64,000 nucleotides of DNA, taken from the NCBI RefSeq assembly GCF_027923225.1, contig NZ_BSDI01000004.1, forward strand, positions 307,276-371,275, read 5' to 3'. Position numbers and translations under genes: made by a program. This DNA is from Phytohabitans aurantiacus. GTDB lineage: Bacteria; Actinomycetota; Actinomycetes; Mycobacteriales; Micromonosporaceae. The notes below the pieces were generated by a model. That model was given only the letters and a program-made list of their open reading frames with translations. It was not told the origin of the DNA and ran no database searches. Position 1 is the first letter of the stretch. The number at the start of each line of letters is the position of its first letter. Below, in pieces: positions 25,817-34,453 of this stretch.

Positions 25817-28294
25817 TCACCGGGAGAGATACGCCGTGGTTCGCTCGCGCGCGGGACGGCCGGCGGCCGCGGCGATCGCGCGCAGTTGCGCGACCGTGCG
25901 GGCGGAGCCGTTGTCGGAACCGGCCATCCTGGAGATCGTCTCCTCCATCAGCGTGCCGCCCAGATCGTTGCAGCCACCCTTGAGCATCGCCACGGTGCCC
26001 TCGTCTCCGAGCTTCACCCAGGAGCACTGGATGTTGGCGATCCGGCCGTGCAGCAGGATCCGCGCCATCGCGTGGACGGCACGGTTCTCCCGCCAGGTGG
26101 GGCCCGGACGGGCGATGCCGGCGAGATAGATCGGCGCGTTGGTGTGCACGAACGGCAGCGCCACGAACTCGGTGAAGCCACCGGTGCGGTCCTGCACGTC
26201 GGCCAGTACCCGGAAGTGGCCGAGCCACTGACGCGGGTGGTCGACGTGGCCGTACATCATCGTGGAGCTGGACCGGATGCCCAACTCGTGCGCGGTGCTG
26301 ATCACCTCAACCCAGGTGGCCGCCGGAAGCTTGCCCTTGGTCAGTACCCAACGCACGTCGTCGTCGAGGATCTCCGCGGCGGTACCCGGAATCGTGTCGA
26401 GCCCTGCCTCGCGCAGCATCGTCAGCCAGTCCCTAATGGACATACCGGCCTTCGACGCGGCGGTCACGATCTCCATCGGCGAGAACGCGTGCACGTGCAT
26501 CCCCGGCACCCGCTCCTTGACCCCCCGCACGAGGTCGGCGTACGCGGTGACCGGCAGCTTCGGGTCGATGCCGCCCTGCATGCACACCTCGGTCGCGCCC
26601 GCTCGCCACGCTTCCTCGGCCCGGTCGGCGACCTGCTCGACGGAGAGGCGGTACGCGTCGGCGTCGCGCTCGCGCTGGGCGAACGCGCAGAACCGGCACC
26701 CGACGTAGCAGACGTTGGAGAAGTTGATGTTCCGGTTCACCACGTACGTGACATCGTCGCCGACCGCCGCCTGGCGCAACTCGTCGGCGATCCGGCACAG
26801 CTCGTCGAGGGCGGCGCCGTCGGCGTTGAACAGCGCCACGGCCGCGTCTTCGTGCGCGGGCAGCAGCAGGGCCGCCGGGTCGGTGGCCGCCAGCTTGAGC
26901 CCCGCGAGCACATCCGAATCCGTGGACGGTGTATCGGGCGCCGTCACGTGGCCGGCCACCGCGGCCCAGTCGCCGTATACGTTGTCGAAGTCGCCCCGGC
27001 GGTCGCCCGTGCGGCCGGTGGTGTCGATCGTTTCGTGCAGGTCGGTGCGGCCGGTGGGCACCGAGTCATCCGGCTCCTGCCAGGGGCGGCCCACCAGCGC
27101 CGCATCGGGGTTCGCCAGGCCGTCGGGCAGGGCCAGCGCCGACACGTGCGGCATGATCCGAGGGTCGAGCCACGGGTCGCCGCGCTGGACGTACTCGGGA
27201 TAGATGGCCAGGCGCTCGCTCAGTGCGAATCCCGCGGCGGCCGACCGCTCCCTCAGCTCGTCGATCTGCGGCCATGGCCGCTCCGGGCTGACGTGGTCGG
27301 GGGTGACCGGCGAGACGCCGCCCCAGTCGTCGATGCCCGCGCGCAGCAGGAGGTCGTACTCGCCGGCGATGAGGTTCGGCGGCGCCTGGATGCGGGCGCG
27401 GGGGCCGAGCAGGATCCGCGCGACGGCGACCGTCGCGGCGAGATCGGTGAGCTCGGCGTCGGGCATGCCGCGCATGGCGGTATCGGGCTTGGCGCGGAAG
27501 TTCTGGACGATGACTTCCTGGATGTGCCCGTACTCGCGGGTGACGCGGCGGATCGCGAAGAGCGAGTCGGCGCGCTCGGGGAGCGTCTCGCCGATGCCGA
27601 TCAGGATGCCCGTGGTGAACGGCACTCCGACCCGGCCGGCGTCTTCGAGCACCCGTAGCCGCACCGCCGGCTCCTTGTCGGGCGAGCCGTAGTGCGGTCC
27701 GCCCGGCTCGCTCCACAGTCGCGTCGCGGTGGTCTCCAGCATCATGCCCATGCTGGCGGCGACCGGCTTCAGCCGCTGGAGGTCCGCCCACGAAAGGACG
27801 CCGGGGTTGAGGTGCGGAAGAAGGCCGGTCTCTTCGAGTACCGCGATGGCGCACGCCCGCACGTAGTCCAGTGTGGACTCGTAGCCGCGCTCGTCGAGCC
27901 ACTTGCGGGCGGCGGGCCACCGCTCCTCGGGCCGGTCGCCGAGCGTGAAGAGCGCTTCCTTGCAGCCCTGCTCGGCTCCCGCACGGGCGATGTCGAGGAC
28001 CTCGTCGCGCTCCAGGAAGGCCGCCGGCAGCCGGTGCGGCACCGTCGCGAACGTGCAGTAGTGGCAGCGGTCGCGGCAAAGGCGGGTGAGCGGGATGAAG
28101 ACGTTCTTGGAGAACGTGATGACGCCGGGGCGGCCGGCGTCGCGCAACCCCGCGTCGCGGATGCCTCCCGCTATGGCGAGCAACTCGTCGAGGGCATCGT
28201 TTCGAGCTGCCAGCAAGGTGGCGGCCTCGTCGACGTCGAGCGCCTTGCCGTCGGTGGCCCGGCGCAACGCCCGGCGCAAGCTGTGATCCACCAC
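25817..28294 (-). CDS. fbiC: FbiC, bifunctional 7,8-didemethyl-8-hydroxy-5-deazaflavin (Fo) synthase
   Basis: 825 residues. Two radical-SAM modules are fused: the CofG-like half with CRDRCHYC at 73-80 and the CofH-like half with CYVGCRFC near 528-535. Together they build the deazaflavin chromophore Fo of coenzyme F420 from tyrosine and a flavin precursor. The start was placed at the tandem GTG-GTG near 28294/28291, where homologues begin; the open frame extends to 28348 without support. The gene is separate from fbiA/fbiB by one membrane-protein gene and a palindromic element. Confidence 0.93.
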   Translation of the reverse strand: MVDHSLRRALRRATDGKALDVDEAATLLAARNDALDELLAIAGGIRDAGLRDAGRPGVITFSKNVFIPLTRLCRDRCHYCTFATVPHRLPAAFLERDEVLDIARAGAEQGCKEALFTLGDRPEERWPAARKWLDERGYESTLDYVRACAIAVLEETGLLPHLNPGVLSWADLQRLKPVAASMGMMLETTATRLWSEPGGPHYGSPDKEPAVRLRVLEDAGRVGVPFTTGILIGIGETLPERADSLFAIRRVTREYGHIQEVIVQNFRAKPDTAMRGMPDAELTDLAATVAVARILLGPRARIQAPPNLIAGEYDLLLRAGIDDWGGVSPVTPDHVSPERPWPQIDELRERSAAAGFALSERLAIYPEYVQRGDPWLDPRIMPHVSALALPDGLANPDAALVGRPWQEPDDSVPTGRTDLHETIDTTGRTGDRRGDFDNVYGDWAAVAGHVTAPDTPSTDSDVLAGLKLAATDPAALLLPAHEDAAVALFNADGAALDELCRIADELRQAAVGDDVTYVVNRNINFSNVCYVGCRFCAFAQRERDADAYRLSVEQVADRAEEAWRAGATEVCMQGGIDPKLPVTAYADLVRGVKERVPGMHVHAFSPMEIVTAASKAGMSIRDWLTMLREAGLDTIPGTAAEILDDDVRWVLTKGKLPAATWVEVISTAHELGIRSSSTMMYGHVDHPRQWLGHFRVLADVQDRTGGFTEFVALPFVHTNAPIYLAGIARPGPTWRENRAVHAMARILLHGRIANIQCSWVKLGDEGTVAMLKGGCNDLGGTLMEETISRMAGSDNGSARTVAQLRAIAAAAGRPARERTTAYLSR

Positions 28295-28365
28295 CCGTGT
28301 GAGCCTAGCCCTCGCGGTGCCCCAGGCCGCCCAGACGGCCTGAGGCACCGGTCACAGCCCCACCG

Positions 28366-28417
28366 TGATCAGGGCGTCCCTCAAGTCGCTCCAACGACTT
28401 GAGGGACGCCCTGATCA
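28366..28417 (-). repeat. Palindromic 3'-end element, copy 2 (perfect arms)
   Basis: Perfect 23-nt arms (28366-28388, 28395-28417) and the 6-nt loop CTCCAA (TTGGAG on the minus strand). It starts 13 nt beyond the stop of the minus-strand membrane-protein gene and lies upstream of fbiC, so it probably terminates the former and insulates the latter. Confidence 0.88.
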
Positions 28418-28430
28418 TGGGAAAGGCGGG

Positions 28431-29348
28431 CTAGCGCTGCTGGTAGATCTGGGTCGGAGGCTCGTCGTCGCCGTGGCCCTGCGCGGAGGGCGGCGGGGCG
28501 TAACCGGCGGACGGCTGCTGGCTCGCCGGGTTGATGAGCTGGGTGTGACCCTCCTCCGGCTGGCCGGGCGGAGGCGGCGGGGCGGGCGTGGCCGGCGGCG
28601 GCGTGGGCACAGCCGGAGGTGCCGACGTCGGGTACGCCTGGGGTGCCGGGGGCGCCGACGTGGGGTACGCCTGCGGGGCCGGCTGGTGCGGGTAGGGCTG
28701 CTGGTACTGCGGCTGCTGAGGCTGCTGCGGGTACTGCGCGGTGGGCTGGGCGTACTGCGGGTAGCCCTGCTGCTGCGGGTAGCCGTACTGGCCAGGCTGC
28801 GCCGGGTAGCCCGGCTGCTGGGGGTAGCCGTACTGGCCGGGCTGCGGCTTGGGCTTCGGGATGAAGTACAGGCCGCGACCGACCCGCACCAGCGCGTACG
28901 CCGCGACGCCCAGCACCGCCACCCAAGCCACCCGGAGCAGGAACGCCTCGAAGCCGGCCCGCGCGGTGATCTCAGTGATGATGACCACCACACCGACCAG
29001 CAGGCCGAAGATCACACCGAAGAACGCCGCCACGGCGTACTCGATCAGCGCCACCAGCGTGATCAGCTTGGCCCGCGCGACCGGCGGGTTGATGTGGTTG
29101 GCGAGCAGCACCGCGAGCAGCGGCAGGCCAACCGTCGTCAGGTTGATGAACCCGCTGAAGCTATTGGCCGACCGCATCGTGAAGTCGTTGTTGTCGAAGT
29201 CGACCGGGATCAACAGGTCGAGCAGCGCGACGAAAAGAAACACCGCCGTGGCGCCCAGGAGCACCAGGGCGGCAAGCTCGCGCAAGGGCTTTGTCAACTT
29301 GCTGGCCGGCGTCCCGTCGGTCGGTGCGGCCGCTGGTTCGGTGGTCAA
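28431..29348 (-). CDS. Membrane protein with Pro/Gln/Tyr-rich C-terminal tail
   Basis: 305 residues. Four hydrophobic segments lie within residues ~25-165. The cytoplasmic or external tail (~168-305) is low complexity with repeated PGQYGYPQQ and QAYPTSAPPA units and ends in PPTQIYQQR. I recognise no functional domain. The divergent neighbour is fbiA; a palindromic element follows the stop. Confidence 0.7.
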   Translation of the reverse strand: MTTEPAAAPTDGTPASKLTKPLRELAALVLLGATAVFLFVALLDLLIPVDFDNNDFTMRSANSFSGFINLTTVGLPLLAVLLANHINPPVARAKLITLVALIEYAVAAFFGVIFGLLVGVVVIITEITARAGFEAFLLRVAWVAVLGVAAYALVRVGRGLYFIPKPKPQPGQYGYPQQPGYPAQPGQYGYPQQQGYPQYAQPTAQYPQQPQQPQYQQPYPHQPAPQAYPTSAPPAPQAYPTSAPPAVPTPPPATPAPPPPPGQPEEGHTQLINPASQQPSAGYAPPPSAQGHGDDEPPTQIYQQR

Positions 29349-29453
29349 GACTCCCCCAGGGGGCGGGTGGCGGACATATCGGTATGCGCCCGTGAGCCTA
29401 GCGGCCCGGGGGTAGCGGCGCGTGACATGAGGGCGTTAGGCGAGGATGTCGAC

Positions 29454-30401
29454 ATGCGGATCGTGGTACTGGCCGGCGGCATAGGCGGCGCGCGCTTCCT
29501 CACCGGCGTGCGAGCGTACGCCCGGCAGAACGGCGCCGAGGTCACCGCCATCGTCAACGTCGGCGACGACGTCATCATGCACGGGCTGCGCATCTGCCCC
29601 GACCTCGACAGCGTCATGTATACGCTCGGCGGTGGCGCCGATCCGGAGCGTGGCTGGGGCAGGGTCGGCGAGACCTGGACCGTCAAGGAGGAGCTGGCCG
29701 CCTACCAGGCCGAGCCCACCTGGTTCGGGCTCGGCGACAAGGACATCGCCACGCACCTCGTGCGCACCACCATGCTCAACGCCGGTTACCCGCTGTCCGC
29801 GGTCACCGAGGCGCTGTGCGCGCGGTGGCAGCCCGGCGTCCGCATGCTGCCGGCGACCGACGACCGCCTGGAGACCCACGCGGTGGTCACCCTGGACGGC
29901 ACGCAACGCGCCATCCACTTCCAGGAGTGGTGGGTACGCCATCGCGGCGGCGTCCCCACCGAGAGGTTCGTCTTCGTCGGTGCGGAGTCCGCCAAACCCG
30001 CGGCCGGCGTGCTCGACGCGCTAGCCTCGGCCGACCTGGTGCTTGTCGCGCCGAGCAACCCGGTGGTCAGCATCGCGCCGATCCTCGCGGTGGGCGCCCT
30101 GCGCGAGGCGGTCACCACCGGCACCGCGCCCGTCATCGGGTTCTCGCCCATCATCGGTGGCGCCCCGGTGCGCGGCATGGCCGACAAGTGCCTCGCGGTA
30201 GTGGGTGTGGAGTGCAGCGCGGCCGGTGTCGGCGGGCTGTACGGCGCGCGCTCGGCGGGCGGCCTGCTCGACGGGTGGCTGGTCGACTCGACCGACTCCA
30301 CGGCGGAGGTACCCGATGTGCGGGTCCGCGCCATTCCACTGTGGATGTCCGATGAGGACGCGACCGCCGAGATGGTGCGGGCGGCGGTGGAGCTGGCATG
30401 A
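29454..30401 (+). CDS. fbiA: FbiA/CofD, (2-phospho)lactate/dehydro-F420-0 transferase
   Basis: 315 residues. The nucleotide-binding N-terminus LAGGIGGARF (6-15), NVGDDVIMHGLRICPDLDSV (46-65) and APSNPVVSIAPIL are typical of CofD. In actinobacteria FbiA joins Fo to the guanylyl-activated phosphoenolpyruvate to give dehydro-F420-0. The ATG at 29454 has GAGG at 8 nt; an ATG at 29427 would add nine residues. It overlaps fbiB by 4 nt (ATGA). Confidence 0.93.
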   Translation: MRIVVLAGGIGGARFLTGVRAYARQNGAEVTAIVNVGDDVIMHGLRICPDLDSVMYTLGGGADPERGWGRVGETWTVKEELAAYQAEPTWFGLGDKDIATHLVRTTMLNAGYPLSAVTEALCARWQPGVRMLPATDDRLETHAVVTLDGTQRAIHFQEWWVRHRGGVPTERFVFVGAESAKPAAGVLDALASADLVLVAPSNPVVSIAPILAVGALREAVTTGTAPVIGFSPIIGGAPVRGMADKCLAVVGVECSAAGVGGLYGARSAGGLLDGWLVDSTDSTAEVPDVRVRAIPLWMSDEDATAEMVRAAVELA

Positions 30402-31387
30402 GGCTGGAGATCCTGCCGGTGACGGGGATCGGAGACGTCTCCCCCGGCGCCGACCTGGCCGCCCTGATAAGCGAAGCGGCGCCGTGGCTGCGAGACGGCG
30501 ACGTACTCGTCGTCACGAGCAAGATCGTGTCCAAAGCGGAGGGTCAGCTCGTCGACATCCCGGTCGACGGGCCGGCTCGGCAGGCCGCGCGTGACGAGAT
30601 CCTCGCCGCGGAGACCGCGCGAGCCGTGGCCCAGCGCGGCCAGACGCGCATCGTGCAGACCCACCACGGCTTCGTCATGGCGTCCGCCGGCATCGACGCG
30701 TCCAACGTGGACCGTTCTCAGGTCGTCCTGCTCCCCAAGGATCCAGACGCCTCCGCGCGCTCGCTGCGGGCGGCACTGCGCGAGCGGTACGGGATCGACG
30801 TCGCCATCATCGTGTCCGACACGATGGGGCGGCCGTGGCGCAACGGGCTCACCGATGTGGCGCTCGGCGCCGCCGGCATCGACCCGATCCGCGACCACCG
30901 CGGCGAGACCGACCCGTACGGCAACGAGCTGCACATCACGCAGATGGCGGTGGTCGACGAGCTGGCGGCGGCGGGCGAACTGGTCAAGGGCAAGGTTGGC
31001 CAGGTACCGGTGGCGGTGGTCCGCGGCTACCTGGAGCGGCCCGGCGACGACGGGCCCGGTGCCGTGGCACTCGTGCGGGACGCCGCGGCAGACCTGTTCT
31101 CCCTCGGCACCGCGGAGGCGCGTGCGGCGGGGCTTCGCGAGGCCGCGACCCTGGCACCGGGCGACTCCGACGGTGACCCGGAAGCCGTCGCGCGGGCCAT
31201 CGCGACCGTCGCGGCGGTGGTCGCGCCCGGCACCGTCTTCACCCACGTGCCTGGCGAAGGCGTCCACGCCACGCCACCCGGCGAGGCGCCCGAGGCTCTG
31301 ATCCGCTTCGGCGAGGACATCCAGCGGCTCCGAGCCGCCCTGGCGGCGGAGGACGGACCCGTCCGGATCGTCCTCACTCATCCGTAG
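30398..31387 (+). CDS. fbiB: FbiB/CofE, F420-0:gamma-glutamyl ligase, lacking the nitroreductase domain
   Basis: 329 residues. The CofE core is intact (LVVTSKIVSKAEGQLV, VSDTMGRPWRNGLTDVALG), covering about residues 1-240, and adds glutamates to F420-0. Mycobacterial FbiB is ~448 residues because a C-terminal FMN-dependent nitroreductase domain reduces dehydro-F420-0. Here only ~85 residues follow the core, rich in Ala/Pro, so that domain is missing or reduced to a remnant. Coupled to fbiA by ATGA. Confidence 0.9.
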   Translation: MRLEILPVTGIGDVSPGADLAALISEAAPWLRDGDVLVVTSKIVSKAEGQLVDIPVDGPARQAARDEILAAETARAVAQRGQTRIVQTHHGFVMASAGIDASNVDRSQVVLLPKDPDASARSLRAALRERYGIDVAIIVSDTMGRPWRNGLTDVALGAAGIDPIRDHRGETDPYGNELHITQMAVVDELAAAGELVKGKVGQVPVAVVRGYLERPGDDGPGAVALVRDAAADLFSLGTAEARAAGLREAATLAPGDSDGDPEAVARAIATVAAVVAPGTVFTHVPGEGVHATPPGEAPEALIRFGEDIQRLRAALAAEDGPVRIVLTHP

Positions 31388-31480
31388 GCGCGCTACAGCA
31401 CCCAGCGGTTGTGAGTACTCGCGGTGCTCACTACCGGGCTCCCCGGCGCCGCACATGATGGCCAGGCAATCCACATCCAG

Positions 31481-31499
31481 CGCCGGGTAAGTCCCGGCG
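31481..31499 (+). promoter_or_regulatory. Short perfect hairpin in the lectin gene leader
   Basis: CGCCGGG (31481-31487) and its complement (31493-31499) enclose TAAGT, ending 5 nt before the ribosome site GGAGGAGG. It could tune translation or mRNA stability of the secreted lectin; no known riboswitch motif is visible. Confidence 0.3.
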
Positions 31500-31517
31500 T
31501 GACCGGAGGAGGAGCCT

Positions 31518-32144
31518 GTGAAACGGATCCTGTCAGTCATGGTCGCGGCAGCCGTCGTCGCGATCTCAGGTCTCGTCGCGGCGCCGCCCGCGCAGGCGGC
31601 GCCGGTGGGCCCGGGCGTGACGCCGCTGGCCAGTACCTGGCAAAACGTCCAGCTGGTCAACGTCCGGTACAACGAGTGCCTCGACCAGGTCGGCGGCGGC
31701 CAGACCGAGGACACCCCGATCGGCCACTACCCCTGTGGCAGCGCCGACAACCGGCAGCGCTGGGCCGTCGTCTACATCGGCGACAAGCGCATCTGCTCGT
31801 ACAAGAACTGGCTCAACCAGTGCACCGAGACGATTCTGGTGAGCCTCTTCCAGCTGCGCAGCCACCAGAGCGGCATGTGCGCGCACCCCAAGGGTGGGGG
31901 CACCGGCAGCGGCACGATCATCGTGCAGCGGTGGTGCATCTTCGACAGCCTGCGCGACATGTGGGTGCTCGATCCGGGGCCGAACGGCGGCTACTTCTTC
32001 CACAGCGCCAAGGCGTTCGACGACGGCCAGCACATCCGGGCCATCGACGCCCCGCCGTTCTTCCAGGACTACCGGGTCCGGCTGTGGACCCACGACAGCG
32101 CCACCGCGCCGAACACCGCGCAAGAGTGGCTGCTGCGGCCCTGA
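31518..32144 (+). CDS. Secreted ricin-type beta-trefoil (RICIN-like) protein
   Basis: 208 residues. A Sec signal peptide ends near AQA-A (about residue 28). The mature part has Cys pairs and repeated motifs of the beta-trefoil type (NECLDQVGGG, QRWAVVYIG, GMCAHPKGGGTGSGTIIVQRW in two parts, QEWLLRP), so a carbohydrate-binding role outside the cell is likely. There is no attached catalytic domain. The GTG start has GGAGGAGG at good spacing. A palindromic element terminates the gene 12 nt downstream. Confidence 0.7.
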   Translation: MKRILSVMVAAAVVAISGLVAAPPAQAAPVGPGVTPLASTWQNVQLVNVRYNECLDQVGGGQTEDTPIGHYPCGSADNRQRWAVVYIGDKRICSYKNWLNQCTETILVSLFQLRSHQSGMCAHPKGGGTGSGTIIVQRWCIFDSLRDMWVLDPGPNGGYFFHSAKAFDDGQHIRAIDAPPFFQDYRVRLWTHDSATAPNTAQEWLLRP

Positions 32145-32156
32145 CCGCCCACTAGT

Positions 32157-32208
32157 TGATCAGGGCGTCCCTCAAGTCGTTAGGGCGACTTCGGGGACGC
32201 CCTGATCA
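32157..32208 (+). repeat. Palindromic 3'-end element, copy 3
   Basis: Arms 32157-32179 and 32186-32208 enclose the loop TTAGGG; one G-T wobble and one C-C mismatch. It lies between the lectin and ArsR-type genes, which converge. The last three bases on the minus strand reading form TGA, the actual stop codon of the ArsR-type gene. Confidence 0.83.
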
Positions 32209-33156
32209 CGGCGGGGTGAGGAGGGCGCGGCCCAGCGGGGTCAGCGTGTGGCGGACGGTGTTGCGGTCGCGCCGGCTGAGGATGAGGCCGGCGTTGCGGA
32301 GCACCGTGGTGTGCTGGCTGGCCGCGGCGGGTGAGATGCCGAGCCGGCGGGCCACCTCGGTCGTCAGGGCACCGTCGCCGACCACATCGAGCACCTGTGC
32401 CCGGGTGCGCCCGACCAGAGCGGCGAGCGCCGCCTCACCCGAGGCGCGGCCGGCCAGCCCACCCAACCTGTCGACGGGGTAGACCAGTACCGGCGGGAGG
32501 GTCGGGTCGACAAGGGTGATCGCGGCGCCGCAGCAGAAGAACGACGGCACCAGGAGTATCCCGCGCCCGTCGAGGCGCAACTCGCGCTCGGACGGGTAGT
32601 TGGACACCTCCAGTACGCCGTCGCTCCACTGGATACCCGGGTGGAGCCCGGCGAGCAGCCCTTCGGCTCCGGAGTCGAGCATCGTGCGGGCCCGGTGCGC
32701 CCGGTCGGCCTCGACCGCCGCCCGGATCTGCGGCAGGTAGGGCGTGATGGCGACGTCCTGGTACCGCTTCATCACGCCGGTGAGCTGCACGAGCGCCGGA
32801 ATCTCGCCGCGCGGCAGCCCTGGCGGCGGGCTCGTCATCAGGCTGAGCTCGCGGCGAAGCCGCCGCTTTGGCGTGGAGCGGACCGCGTCCAGGCCGGCGT
32901 CGAGCCCTTCGATGCCGTCGTGGGGCGTCAGGAAGTCTGGAAAGTACCCATGTGAGGGGTTGACCGCGGCGAAGCTCCGGATCTCCGCGACGCCACGGAG
33001 CCCTTCGCGCACGCCACCCCGCCAGCCGGCCAACACCGGGTCGAGCGAGGGGCGGCGGAGCAGGTGCAGGCTCAGGACCAGTTCCCACAGCGGATCGGCG
33101 CCCGGCGCTACGCGCGTCCGGGCGACGTCGTCGCGAGAGAACACGATCCGAAGCAA
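32206..33156 (-). CDS. ArsR-type winged-helix regulator with large N-terminal domain
   Basis: 316 residues from a TTG at 33156. The C-terminal ~90 residues form an ArsR-like winged helix (LDVVGDGALTTEVARRLG, ISPAAASQHTTVLRNAGLI), while the N-terminal ~220 residues are a family-specific region (DUF5937-like). Relatives begin with MLRIxF, which corresponds to the TTG; an ATG at 33189 would add eleven residues but would place a perfect operator-like inverted repeat inside the coding region. The stop codon is supplied by the adjacent palindromic element. The target genes are unknown; autorepression is likely. Confidence 0.7.
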   Translation of the reverse strand: MLRIVFSRDDVARTRVAPGADPLWELVLSLHLLRRPSLDPVLAGWRGGVREGLRGVAEIRSFAAVNPSHGYFPDFLTPHDGIEGLDAGLDAVRSTPKRRLRRELSLMTSPPPGLPRGEIPALVQLTGVMKRYQDVAITPYLPQIRAAVEADRAHRARTMLDSGAEGLLAGLHPGIQWSDGVLEVSNYPSERELRLDGRGILLVPSFFCCGAAITLVDPTLPPVLVYPVDRLGGLAGRASGEAALAALVGRTRAQVLDVVGDGALTTEVARRLGISPAAASQHTTVLRNAGLILSRRDRNTVRHTLTPLGRALLTPP

Positions 33157-33160
33157 GCCG

Positions 33161-33178
33161 TTACTGTACCCACAGTAA
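33161..33178 (-). promoter_or_regulatory. Operator-like inverted repeat at the ArsR-type gene start
   Basis: TTACTGT-N4-ACAGTAA (33161-33167 and 33172-33178) is a perfect 7-bp inverted repeat 4 nt before the proposed TTG start. Its position and symmetry fit an autoregulatory site of the winged-helix protein. Confidence 0.5.
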
Positions 33179-33265
33179 ATGACCTGCATGTTTCAGCTAC
33201 GGGTGAAAGTTCTCGACGGTGGGCGTCACCGACCGGCATGCTCATTCATGGCCCGGGACGGTTGG

Positions 33266-34342
33266 TTACCACGAGGGTCCGCGGCCCACATCCGTCCGCG
33301 GAGGTGCCGCCGCCCGGGCCGTCCAGAGGGCGACCCGATGATCCTCATCGGTGACGTAGAAGCCCTCGGCCAGCCCTTCCACGTTGTGAAACGGTGCCAG
33401 GTCGGCGACCAGCTTGGCCGGTACCCGGATGTTGTCTGGCCGGTCGAAGCGGATGTGCCGGCTGGTCACGTCGCCGCCGGACGGGTGGTCGTCTAGCAGC
33501 ACCGAGCCCTTGCCGAGCGCGTCGATCGACCCGATGATGGCGTCGTAGGTGCCGTCCGGGCCGGTCGTGAGAGCGCGGAAACCCGTCAACTGGTCGGGCG
33601 GCGTGGCACCCGTGACGGCGTACGCGCGCACCACCTCGGGCCAGGTGCGGGCGTCAGCGTCGAACATGCCCTCGACATCCGCGATCTCCACGATGATCGG
33701 CTCACCCGCCGCCGTCACCGGAAACCGCAGGCCCAGCAGCAGCGTGCCGGCCGGGGTGAACACCGCGCCTTCCACGTTGACCGGCAGGTCGCCCGGCGCG
33801 AGGCGGGTCACCCAGCTCTTCTCCCGCTCGGTCCCGCGGTTGATGCTCTCGACGATGAACCGGTCCTGCACCCGGTCGCCCGGCGGTAGCGGCTCGATGT
33901 CGGCCGCCGCCAGCGCGTCGTTGATCGCCCGGTGCAGGCGGAACTGGTTTCGCACGATCTCCAGCCGGGCCGCACCGGGGTGGCCCGCGTCGGCCTCGCG
34001 GAAGCGCGCGAAGAAGGCGCGCTTGGGGCGCAGCGGGCCGCCCTTCGACCCGAAGTGCGAGCCCACGACGTACACCCAGCCGTCGCGCCGGGCCAGCGCC
34101 TCGCCGTCTTCGGTGCGGCCGGTCTCGATGCCGGCGTCGAAAGCCGCGTGGTGCGCGGTCCACTCGCCGTCGTGCTTCTGCACGAGCAGTGCCAGGCACT
34201 GCTCGACAGACCCTTCGTCGAGCACCGTCCAAAACGCCCGGCGTGCGCCGTGCGCGGCCAGCACTTCGGGCGCCTGTACCGGAAGCAGATCACTAGCCTC
34301 GTTACACCCGACCATCAGTTCAGTGCTTACTAGTTCGCTCAT
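33266..34342 (-). CDS. Uncharacterised protein, possibly DUF3616-like
   Basis: 358 residues, no signal peptide or membrane segment. Repeated beta-rich blocks (WVYVVGSHFGSKGG, VNVEGAVFTPAGTLLLGLRF, LTTGPDGTYDAIIGSIDAL, VEGLAEGFYVTDEDHRVALW) suggest a beta-propeller-like fold and resemble DUF3616 proteins, which are of unknown function. Preceded by two mutually exclusive hairpins just before its ATG. It stands between the ArsR-type gene and the mannose-1-phosphate guanylyltransferase gene, with no obvious functional link. Confidence 0.55.
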   Translation of the reverse strand: MSELVSTELMVGCNEASDLLPVQAPEVLAAHGARRAFWTVLDEGSVEQCLALLVQKHDGEWTAHHAAFDAGIETGRTEDGEALARRDGWVYVVGSHFGSKGGPLRPKRAFFARFREADAGHPGAARLEIVRNQFRLHRAINDALAAADIEPLPPGDRVQDRFIVESINRGTEREKSWVTRLAPGDLPVNVEGAVFTPAGTLLLGLRFPVTAAGEPIIVEIADVEGMFDADARTWPEVVRAYAVTGATPPDQLTGFRALTTGPDGTYDAIIGSIDALGKGSVLLDDHPSGGDVTSRHIRFDRPDNIRVPAKLVADLAPFHNVEGLAEGFYVTDEDHRVALWTARAAAPPRTDVGRGPSW

Positions 34343-34347
34343 TCCGC

Positions 34348-34426
34348 GCCGCCCTTAGGCGGCGTCTGGACCGGCCCGACCTGGTCGACCCAGTCGGTGG
34401 GCGCGGAGGCCGGTCCAAACGCCGCC
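34348..34426 (-). promoter_or_regulatory. Two mutually exclusive hairpins between manC and the DUF3616-like gene
   Basis: A large stem pairs 34358-34364 plus 34367-34376 with 34408-34417 plus 34420-34426 (7 and 10 bp around a 2x2 internal loop; 31-nt loop). A small perfect hairpin, GCCGCC-CTTA-GGCGGC on the plus strand (34348-34363), uses the same 34358-34363 bases. The large stem starts 27 nt after the manC stop and the small one ends 5 nt before the next ATG. It may be a manC terminator, or an RNA switch controlling the next gene. Confidence 0.4.
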
Positions 34427-34453
34427 GCGGCGCTCCACTCGCTCACTTGTCGC

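Noticed and set aside
28365..29453. Upstream extension of fbiA through the opposite membrane-protein gene
   Set aside because: The fbiA frame is open far upstream, but its family N-terminus and ribosome site place the start at 29454.
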